Assembly (NCBI GenBank): GCA_051294375.1
Contig: CM119265.1
Location: forward strand, 25,033,256-25,097,255
Reading direction: 5' to 3'
Source of the DNA: Paraspadella gotoi
Lineage: Eukaryota; Chaetognatha
Length of the DNA: 64,000 nt
A model generated the notes under the pieces. The model was given only the letters and a program-made list of their open reading frames with translations. It was not told the origin of the DNA and did not search any database. Shown here in pieces: positions 25,270 through 34,152 of this stretch; the stretch's first letter is position 1; each line of letters begins with the position of its first letter. The position numbers were made by a program, and so were the translations under genes.

Positions 25270-25470
25270 ATTTCACCCTTCACAATTCAATTTTCACAGT
25301 TCACACCAAACACTTCACATTTCACCATTCACAGTTCACACAAATACCTTCACATTTAACCTATCACAGTTTACACAAAACCCTTCACATTTCATCTTTC
25401 ACTGTTCACATATAACCCTTCACATTTCACCTTTCACAGTTCATATAAAACCCTTCACATTTCACATTTT
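25270..25470 (+). repeat. 35-bp minisatellite (CTTCACATTTCACC)
   Basis: The landmark CTTCACA occurs at about 25,278, 25,313, 25,348, 25,383, 25,418 and 25,453, a constant 35-bp spacing. Units differ by a few substitutions and no indels. Confidence 0.92.
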
Positions 25471-27840
25471 TTCCTAATTTTCTTTCTCATTTTATTTTAC
25501 CTCATCATACTTCTGAATTTTTTCTTCCTTTTTCCCCATCACCTTAATTCCTTCTTTTCTTCCGCAACCTTTTAACCCATCTCGTACTTCATCACCTCTC
25601 ACCCCATCACTCTCCATCATTCTTCTCACTCCATCAATCCACGTCGCCATTTTGTTTTCTCTCTCTTGTTTTTGGTTTTCTTTTTTTTTTTTTTGTTAAG
25701 ACGACGACGACGACGACGATGACGACGATGAAGAAGAAGACGGATGTTCTGAATTCGACGACGACAACGACGACGACGGCGACGACAACGACGACGACGA
25801 CGAAGACGACGACGTTTTCTATAATACGAAATTTAGATTCATACGTAAATGAGAATTAAATAATATATTGCCAATGCTGCTTAAAAGTTAACACCATACA
25901 CTAAAGAATATATTTACTGGGAAACAGGTAAACTGACTTCTCTTTATTTCTGCATCGCAGACGCCGATTGGTGCAAAAAAAANNNNNNNNNNNNNNNNNN
26001 NNNNNNNNNNNNNNNNNNNNNNNNNNNNNNNNNNNNNNNNNNNNNNNNNNNNNNNNNNNNNNNNNNNNNNNNNNNNNNNNNNNNNNNNNNNNNNNNNNNN
26101 NNNNNNNNNNNNNNNNNNNNNNNNNNNNNNNNNNNNNNNNNNNNNNNNNNNNNNNNNNNNNNNNNNNNNNNNNNNNNNNNNNNNNNNNNNNNNNNNNNNN
26201 GGAATTTTGAAAAAAATTATGTTGAATCTATTTTTTTTTTATATTTTCGAATTCCGATGAGACAAAACAGAAAAGATGACGTCAATGACAACAACAACAA
26301 CGACGACGACGACAACATTAACAACGATAGAGATTTCGAGATTCGACATTGACTCTTTCTGTCATGAGGTCGATTCTGAAGAACAGCTTCGTTTTTATTT
26401 AAGTCCTTACCTCTGTTACTGAAAGAAAGANNNNNNNNNNNNNNNNNNNNNNNNNNNNNNNNNNNNNNNNNNNNNNNNNNNNNNNNNNNNNNNNNNNNNN
26501 NNNNNNNNNNNNNNNNNNNNNNNNNNNNNNNNNNNNNNNNNNNNNNNNNNNNNNNNNNNNNNNNNNNNNNNNNNNNNNNNNNNNNNNNNNNNNNNNNNNN
26601 NNNNNNNNNNNNNNNNNTGAGCGTTCATCACAGACGCAGAAACGAGTTGCGAGGCGCCGAGTGAAAACAATTTTTTTTTCTCTCCCCGATTTTTCTTTTT
26701 TTTTATTTATAAAAAGTAAGAATCCATTTCCTCCTGTTAATCTCCTCTTTTCCTCCCTCCCTCATTCCTTTCCTCCTCTTAGTCTCCTTTCCTCCTTACT
26801 TCTTTCCATTCCTCCTCTTTAACTCCTCCTTTCCTTCCTGCCTTTTACTTTCCTCTCTTCATCCCTTCCCACGCCATTCTCTTATTCTCCCTTCCTATTT
26901 TTCTGCCGCTCATCTCTTTTTTTCTTGCCTTCTATCTCTTTTAAAATTCCCCTTATAAATCTACTCCTCGCTTCCCTCGACCCGAAATGATTTCTTTTCT
27001 TTTTTAAGCCACAACTTAAGACGGTTAAGGATATTTTCACAAGTCTCTAAAAAGATTTGTACATAGTTCTAAAAATCATTATTATATAATTAACATTATC
27101 CCAAACATATTTCTCTTTTGGGGCAAATTTAGAAAGACTGCGCTTTGACTGAATGAAATCTGTTTTTTGTTGATCGTTTATCACACAACCGCGATGAGTT
27201 AAGACTGATGGTTTTGCTAACAATTATCAAGACTAAAAAAAATTGCCTTAGTCTTCCCAAGAGAGAAAAATACCCTGCGTGGAATTTATATTAATGATTA
27301 AAATCTGGCAAAATATTTTGACAAAAGATAAAATATTTTGCTAAAATGACAAATTGGGAAAAACGAAAATTTGGTTGAAAAGTAGACGATGGAAGAAGAA
27401 TTGCAAATGCGATACACATTACACATTACGCATTATACAATTCACTCTGCGTATTACACAGTATTAGTTACACATGAAAAAAAAAGAAAAGAACGAAAGG
27501 AATAAAGGAAGAAGAAAGGAAGGAATAATTTAATTATTTAAAATCAATTAATTGAACAAACCAGTAAGAAAGGTAAATTCAAAACCTGTTCCGTAGAGTG
27601 ACGTAGATTCTTTCGACCAATCGAAGATCCACGAGTCCTCGATAATAGCCAATCAGCGCTCGAAGTTTTTCCTACAAGTTCGATCGCCAAAACTGAATCA
27701 GTCAGTCTCAAAAATCCGGGAGTCGAAAAAGTCGTCCGACCAGCATAAAATTTTACGACGAATTAAAAGTTACCGTAAATCGTAAACTAATAAAGTAATA
27801 AATCGACTAATTCGCGTAATTTTATTTACAAAAAGTGGGA
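25471..27840. other. Intergenic with a GAC tract and two gaps
   Basis: This has a (GAC)n/(GACGAC) tract at about 25,700-25,818, N runs at 25,983-26,200 and 26,431-26,617, CT/CCTTT-rich DNA at 26,730-26,990, and AT-rich DNA up to the kinase gene. I found no gene or RNA. Confidence 0.55.
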
Positions 27841-28039
27841 AAAAATAATGAGAGGAAAAAAAAGAACAAATTCCTTCGAAAATTCTGCATCAAAATGGAG
27901 AAATTCACTTGGGCCTTGGGCATTGGCATGGGCATTGGGCATTGGGCATTGGCATCAACGCAATGAACTTCGTGGAACAGATGATGACGCCTTAAACGTT
28001 GAAAATTCGCGGGAGATAAACGCGACCACAACAGCGAAT

Positions 28040-28041
<2 letters not shown>

Positions 28042-28126
<85 letters not shown>

Positions 28127-28153
28127 GTTCTCTCTCTCTCTCTCTCTCTCTCC
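28042..28153. repeat. (CT)n tract just upstream of the kinase start codon
   Basis: A CT dinucleotide tract with a few interruptions ends 18 bases before the ATG at 28,172. On the minus strand it is GAGA, a sequence that in insects can bind GAGA-type factors. Here it may simply be a 5' UTR or intronic microsatellite. Confidence 0.95.
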
Positions 28154-28171
28154 ACCCCCCCCATCATAACC

Positions 28172-31100
28172 ATGGTCTGGCAACTCGACGTGGACGAAAC
28201 CGTCCGCCTGGACGCCCATCGGATCGACCGCAACTCCCCAACGGTCCACCCCGGACGCCTTCGAGACGTCGCCCTCAATTCGGTCGTCGACGTCGCCGTC
28301 AAGAAGATCTACGTGGGGGCGTCGATGGAGGAGAAGGCGAAAGTGGCGAAGGAGGCCGTCGTCATGCGAGGAGCGGGAGAACATCCCAACATTCTCAAAC
28401 TCTTGGATTACAGGTTTTGGGTCGAGTGTCTCTTTCTCTCTTCGTCTATTTGTCCAATAGTCTGCTTGTTTTTCTGTTTGTTTAATTTTTGTTTGTATAT
28501 CTTTTTGTTTGTCTATTTTTCTCACTCCTTGTCTGTCAGTTTGTCTATTCATGTCTGTAGGCCTGTTTATTTGTCTGTTTTCTCTATACCTTTAAGCTTT
28601 ATCTTTCTGTCTCGTTGTGTCTGCCTCTTTTTATGTTACTCTTTAAAAAAAAATCAGATCGAAGTCAATCAATCAATCAACCGCATCCCCTTTCTTTCCC
28701 ATCATGAATCCTCCAGAGAGTTGGAGCGCGAAGTCTACGTGATCACGGAGAAGTGTCTTTGCACCTTTGAAGACATCTTCGCCGGGGAGTTCGAGGAAGT
28801 GAGGAACGAAATCGTGGAGACGCTGGGGAAGATTAAGATCGCCTCTCACATCCTCGACGGGGTGTGCCACCTCCACTCCATCGTCAAGGGTGAGAAAAAA
28901 AAGAGGGAATGGGCTCGTCCGGGAGTCGAACCCGGGACCTCTCGCACCCTAAGCGAGAATCATACCACTAGACCAACGAGCCAATTGCATATGCTTCGAG
29001 AATTTTTGGGTTTAAGAAACAGCTCTGTGTAAAACTGTTTAAAAATACACAGAAAAGGTGTATAAATAAGATAAATAAAATACATAAGAGTGATCACAGG
29101 GATAGGAGAGAAAATATGAAGAGGGGCTCGTCCGGGAGTCGAACCCGGGACCTCTCGCACCCAAAGCGAGAATCATACCACTAGACCAACGAGCCAATTG
29201 AGTATGTTTAGAAATTTTTTTGGTTTAAGAAACAACTCTGTTTAAAACTGCTTTAAAATACACAAAAAATGTAACATATAAGAGTTATCACAGGTACAGG
29301 AGAGAAGACGTGAAGAAGGGGCTCGTCCGGGAGTCGAACCCGGGACCTCTCGCACCCAAAGCGAGAATCATACCACTAGACCAACGAGCCAATTGTGTAC
29401 AATTAGAAAATTTGTTGGTTTAAAAAACAACTCTGTGTAAAACTGCTTTAAAATACACAAAATATGTAATATATAAGAGTTATCACAGGTATAGGAGAGA
29501 TGACATGAAGAAAGGGCTCATCCGGGAGTCGAACCCGGGACCTCTCGCACCCAAAGCGAGAATCATACCACTAGACCAACGAGCCAATTGTGTATGATTA
29601 GAAAATTTGTTGGTTTAAAAAACAACTCTGTGTAAAACTGCTTTAAAATACACAAAAATGTAATATATAAGAGTTATCACAGGTATAGGAGAGAAGACGT
29701 GAAGAAGGGGCTCGTCCGGGAGTCGAACCCGGGACCTCTCGCACCCAAAGCAAGAATCATACCACTAGACCAACGAGCCAGCCGACACTAAATAATTAAA
29801 TATAGAAAATAAAAAGAGGGAAAATGCCGGAAAAAGAAAAATCCAAACAAAAACAAAACTAAAAAAACTACCTAACCCCCTCCTTCCCCCCGGGTGGGGG
29901 GCGCAGGTCACGAAACGGTCCATCGCGACATCAAAGCCGGCAACATCTTCGTCCACCGCGACGAACGCCTCAACTTCGTCGTCAAAATCGGAGACTTTGG
30001 AATCTCGAAGGCGATAGACGTTGGACGAGGGAAGACGACCACCAATCCCTTGCAGGGGACCCAGGTTGGGATTGAAAGGAGGGAAATGCAGACTGACGGA
30101 CAGATTGACAACTTTGACACATTCTGGACGGAGCTGTCTTCCTTTTACGCTTTCTGTTTAACTTTCTTGATATTTTTTTAGATTTTTAATGAATGACTCC
30201 CTAACAAGAATATATTCGTAGTAATTTAATTGAAAACATTAATTAATCTTGGGTTGTAGAGATGATTCCGTTTTATCCAGAAAAAAAGACTAACCTCCCT
30301 CGCGGAAAGACCGTTCGCATTCCTTGTCACCCTTTCTTAGCCACAGAGACGGAAAGACTGACATGCCGACAGACAGACATATAAACACAGAAGACAGGCA
30401 AAGACAGGTATATTTTTGCTTGTACCTAGATCAAAAAACTTTAAATCCAAGCTTTTTTCCTCTAGAAACAATATTCTAAATATCTTGTCAGCTTATTGTT
30501 GAATTATTTTCCTTTTTCTTTTTTTTCTTTTTTTCTCGTTCTGTTAATTTAAATATTTATATTTTGTTGAATTGTAAACTGTACAATTTATCTGTAATGC
30601 TGTATGCCCTTTTGAATGTACTGTTTCAACTAATTGTTGTAAACGAATAAAACACATATATATTACAAACAGACAACAGACAGATAGATTATCCGACGGA
30701 TAAAAAGACTAACCAACAGCTTGACTAAGACAGACAGACCGACAGATCCCCAAAATCCATCGTCTCTCTCCCCCTCTCCAAAGTCCTACATGGCGCCGGA
30801 ACTCTTTCGGAACTTCGCCGCCGGTCACGTGACTCTCGAAGAGGCCAAGATGGCCGACGTTTACGCCGTCGGCATCATCGTCGGCCAAATATTCGCCGAC
30901 GGGAAACATCCGTTTGGCGGGAAAGACGTTTTGTACACGCAGCTGAATATGAGAGAAGATAAGAGAGATCCGATGGAGGTAAGATGGAGGGGAAGTTGCT
31001 GATTGGCCGGTCGTTCGTCGAAGGAGCCAATCAGAAAAGGGAGACGAAAGACGAGAGAAAACGAATTTGGGGACTCAAAGTTTGGACTCTCTCAATTTTA

Positions 31101-32377
31101 ATTCTATTGTTTTAAATGGGACTGACTTATTCGGGACCATGATAAAAGGCTTACATTTCTCTTATGTTCTCAATCTTTTCGCGACAATTTGATGTTCTCC
31201 AACCCCGACTTCTCCGTCCCTCCTTCTCAGTCCCATCCCACGACGAGCGTTCACAAAATCTCGTCTACACAATTTAGACGCGAAGTTCGACCGGCCCATA
31301 TCGGCCCACGGCGCCGGAGGCACGCTTGCACCCCTGCTCTCAATGGGTGGCGGAATGGAGGGCGCGGATTTGTTACAAGGTCAAGGCGGGGGGCGCTTTG
31401 ATGATGCGGAATCTTTGTTTATATTTCTATCTATTATTGTCATCCCTCACACTTCCTAACCCCATATTTCCGCCAAACATCGTCGCACTTCCCCCATACT
31501 TTCCTCCAACCACACTTCCCCGCCCCATCCCACACACAAAGGACGTCCACGCGGCGTCTGAAACGAAAAAGCCTGCGCCTACCGTGAACAGAACGTACGT
31601 CGGCGCTGGAATCGAACTGCCGAGATTTCTCTCTCGCTCAAAATTGAACTATGAGATTTCACGAGACATTTTCGATCGAGTCAACAAATGTCAATTGAGA
31701 TTTCTTGAAGAACACTGGAAGGAGGTTTGGATACCAGGTCGAAGGGAGGAGGCGGGAGAGAGGAAGGGGAGGCGGGAGAGAGAAGGGAGGGGAGACGGTG
31801 AGGGGGAGAGGGAGGGGGAGAGAGAGTGAAAAAGACTAAGGGGCGCGGGAAGGTTCAAAGATGTGCGCTGCTATAAATGCGCGTATGATAATAAATTATA
31901 ATTCAATATAAATAATATATTAATAGCTCGAATACGCCTGATGAAATTCCATAAAAGAGCAAGGAAATAGTTTGGATTTGGTTTATTATTTTACTATTGC
32001 TATTTTAATATTCAATTGTTAATTAGGTTTTGTTTTTTAACGATTTATTTGCACCATCTTTCGGCTTTTTAAAAGCCAATTCAATGTCAATCTTTGTTTA
32101 ATATTATTTGGTTTATTTTAGTCACTCGTAATTTGATAAATTCTTCCATCCATCCATCCCTTCAACTTCTCCCAAACAGGTCCACCTCGTCAAAGGTCTC
32201 CTCGCCTTCTACCGCAACTTGGAGACCCACAAGGCGGACTACTCTCAGCTGATGACCAAACACTTCATGACCCCAACTCCTCGTCGAGATGCGCTCCTCG
32301 AATACTTCGACCAGAGGTTCCCTCTTTTCTTCATGCACGTCTACGGGTTCGCCGTCGAACACTTTCCGTCCGTGCAA
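28172..32377 (+). CDS. IRE1/RNase L-like protein kinase with C-terminal KEN ribonuclease domain
   Basis: Proposed exons are 28172-28413, 28717-28889, 29907-30064, 30784-30978, 31278-31379, 31542-31724 and 32180-32377, with consistent phases and GT-AG ends. The product is about 417 residues. If the last exon is not spliced, a tail runs to a stop at 32,471-32,473. Kinase landmarks: VAVKK lysine (K44), helix-C Glu (E61), HRDIKAGN (144-151), DFG (168-170), YMAPE (193-197) and DVYAVG. The P-loop is degenerate (VHPGRLRDV, only the central Gly). The C-terminal part matches KEN domains: RNLETH gives the Arg-Asn-x3-His catalytic pattern (R363, N364, H368), then YFDQRFPLFFMHVY. IRE1 and RNase L are kinase-homology RNases activated by dimerisation. 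No membrane segment or ankyrin repeats are seen. Exon 5 is the least certain, and the region between exons 4 and 5 seems too short for helices G-H, so an exon may be missing. Confidence 0.8.
28911..28982 (-). tRNA. tRNA-Pro (anticodon AGG)
   Basis: This 72-base gene folds as a standard cloverleaf: a 7-bp acceptor stem GGCTCGT/ACGAGCC, the anticodon loop TTAGGGT and a T-arm CCGGG/CCCGG. Internal A box TGGTCTAGTGG and B box GGTTCGACTCC are intact. The body matches the well-known animal tRNA-Pro almost base for base. A run of eight T on its strand lies just downstream (28,895-28,902 region) and should terminate pol III. It sits antisense in an intron of the kinase-KEN gene and is the only member of the array with an AGG anticodon. 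Confidence 0.97.
29124..29195 (-). tRNA. tRNA-Pro (anticodon TGG), array unit 2
   Basis: This is the same cloverleaf as unit 1, but with loop TTTGGGT, which gives a UGG anticodon that reads CCA and probably other proline codons. A and B boxes are intact. A TTTT on its strand lies about ten bases downstream (29,111-29,114). It is 213 bp from unit 1, with related spacer sequence. Confidence 0.97.
29319..29390 (-). tRNA. tRNA-Pro (anticodon TGG), array unit 3
   Basis: Identical in body to unit 2. It lies 195 bp from unit 2. No run of four T occurs in the first tens of bases downstream; the nearest is about 50 bases away, so the primary transcript may have a long 3' trailer. Confidence 0.97.
29514..29585 (-). 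tRNA. tRNA-Pro (anticodon TGG), array unit 4
   Basis: The body matches unit 2 except for one acceptor change on the 3' side (ATGAGCC instead of ACGAGCC), which makes a G-U wobble and keeps the stem. Spacing from unit 3 is 195 bp. The nearest T run downstream is again distant. Confidence 0.96.
29708..29779 (-). tRNA. tRNA-Pro (anticodon TGG), array unit 5
   Basis: The body matches unit 2 except for a C-to-T change in the anticodon stem (CTTGC pairing GCGAG), which is a tolerated U-G wobble. It is 194 bp from unit 4. Its upstream flank differs from the other units, so it marks the edge of the duplication. Both pol III boxes are intact. Confidence 0.95.
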
Positions 32378-32384
32378 GTATTTT

Positions 32385-33057
32385 TTTTTAAGATTATTTA
32401 TCTATCATTATTTGTACAACGTAATAAAATACGGATGAAAATATGTCATGTCATCAAAGGGAAATACACGTGAAAATAAAGTCACTGCGGCGCAGCACAT
32501 TGGAATTACCGTTCTTGTCCTTTTTTTCTGGCTGTCATTAGAAAATTTCTTTGCAAGTCTAAACAATAAGTTTTAAGAGTGGTAATGATATTGATTTATT
32601 ATGCATATGGCATAAACGTACAATACAACACTAAAAAAAATTAACTGAAATATTTGAGAACATTTTTGTAGGCAATTATAGTATAAACATTAAACAATAA
32701 AAAGTAGTGTATTAAAGTCGTTTTTTCAAGTTAGCGAAAATATCTACGTTAAGAAAACGACAGTCACCAGTTTAAAGATCAATTATTATTTTCGCCTATT
32801 GAGAATTGAGATGGTAACATTTACTTTTAAACTTGATCTAAATCAATTTAATTAGCTACAATTAATAACACTGTGAAATAACCGATTATTTAAAAAACTG
32901 AGTACATTAATTAAATCAAAGTTGCATTTAAAAAAACGGCTCGAGTGTAACAAAAATCATTTCTTATTTTGTTTGAGTTTTCATATTCGAATGGCAGTTG
33001 TTAAGCAGACTTGTTTGCTATGATAGTTTGGGAATTTTCATCACCGCTTGCATCACA
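32385..33057. other. AT-rich intergenic sequence
   Basis: Possible poly(A) signals AATAAA occur at 32,423-32,428 and 32,475-32,480, either of which could end the kinase transcript. A short stretch at about 32,433-32,560 resembles 47,350-47,470 and shares GCGGCGCA-CAC. Otherwise no gene is seen. Confidence 0.4.
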
Positions 33058-33063
33058 TTTATT
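33058..33063 (-). terminator. Poly(A) signal of the zinc-finger gene
   Basis: AATAAA on the minus strand, about 32 bases beyond the stop codon of the C2H2 gene. Confidence 0.5.
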
Positions 33064-33094
33064 TGGTTCTAATTTTGTATCAGTTTGGTTATGC

Positions 33095-33649
33095 TTACGT
33101 AAAGAACTCTTCGTATTTGAAAGGTTTTTCCTTCGTGTGCGTAATTAAATGAATTTTAAGATCGCTCTTTTTTCTAAAAATTTTGAAACAAAATTCACAT
33201 GAAAACGTTTTTATGTTAGCGTGAGTAAAAAGATGTCGATTAAGACTGCTCTTGAATCGAAAAGATTTGCTACAAGAATAACATTTGAATGCTTTTTCCT
33301 TAGTATGTGTCAAATAATGACGTTTTAGACACATTTTCCGTCTGAAACATCGACCGCAAATTTCGCATTTAAATGGTCGTTGATCAGCGTGAATCAAGTG
33401 ATGATTTTTCAAAGCGCTCTTCTGCGTGAAGCGTTGGCTGCAATATTCACATTCAAATGGTTTTTCTTTCGTGTGAGTCAAGTAATGAATTTTAAGATAA
33501 CTTTTTTGCGAAAAACATTTGCTGCAAGATTCACATTTAAATGGTTTTTCTCCTGTGTGTGTCCTTAAATGTCTATGAAGAAGGCTCTTGCACGAAAAAC
33601 CCTTGTCACAAAATTCGCAGGCAAACGGAATTTTTTCGGCGTAATTCAT
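33095..33649 (-). CDS. Six-finger C2H2 zinc-finger protein, single exon
   Basis: The 184-residue product is almost entirely six classical C2H2 fingers at about 28-residue spacing (residues about 9-31, 37-59, 65-87, 93-115, 121-143 and 149-171). Each has C-x2-C-x12-H-x3-H with the conserved Phe and Leu. The first linker is the canonical TGEKP, and later ones are TKEKP-like, with two divergent (ADQRP, ANIKT). Such arrays usually bind DNA in the nucleus. There is no effector domain such as KRAB, ZAD or BTB. An in-frame TAA lies upstream of the ATG with no obvious splice acceptor, so the short intronless frame appears complete. It could be a retroposed or tandem-derived gene. It sits between two + strand genes. 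Confidence 0.88.
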   Translation of the reverse strand: MNYAEKIPFACEFCDKGFSCKSLLHRHLRTHTGEKPFKCESCSKCFSQKSYLKIHYLTHTKEKPFECEYCSQRFTQKSALKNHHLIHADQRPFKCEICGRCFRRKMCLKRHYLTHTKEKAFKCYSCSKSFRFKSSLNRHLFTHANIKTFSCEFCFKIFRKKSDLKIHLITHTKEKPFKYEEFFT

Positions 33650-33942
33650 TTTTTTAAATTTTTTTTAAAATTTAAGATGTTTTCGATTGATGTGAGAATC
33701 AGAAAGAGAATTAAATGCAGTTTTTGCAATCGCGATTTCCGTATTTTTGAATTTTGTTCAGAACTGAAAATTAAATTACCTCAAAAATATCCAACTTAGT
33801 AAAGCTTTTGTATTGACAAAGTAACAGAGTTAATTTTTTGTAGCTTTCGTAGAGGAAGAAGGGAAGCGAATACGACGGTGAAGCCAAACGAATGAGAGGA
33901 CAGAGTCATTGTTTTTTCTCGAGGGTCATTGTTTCGTGTCGT

Positions 33943-34139
33943 NNNNNNNNNNNNNNNNNNNNNNNNNNNNNNNNNNNNNNNNNNNNNNNNNNNNNNNNNN
34001 NNNNNNNNNNNNNNNNNNNNNNNNNNNNNNNNNNNNNNNNNNNNNNNNNNNNNNNNNNNNNNNNNNNNNNNNNNNNNNNNNNNNNNNNNNNNNNNNNNNN
34101 NNNNNNNNNNNNNNNNNNNNNNNNNNNNNNNNNNNNNNN
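33943..34139. other. Assembly gap directly before the adaptor gene
   Basis: A run of N ends 13 bases before the first ATG of the SH3-SH2 gene. The promoter and any upstream exon of that gene may be hidden here. Confidence 0.95.
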
Positions 34140-34152
34140 TCTCTCCCAGGGA

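Noticed and set aside
33700-33790. Zinc-finger-like CSFCNRDFRIFEF on the + strand upstream of the C2H2 gene
   Set aside because: No histidine pair follows and the strand is opposite to the real fingers; chance resemblance.
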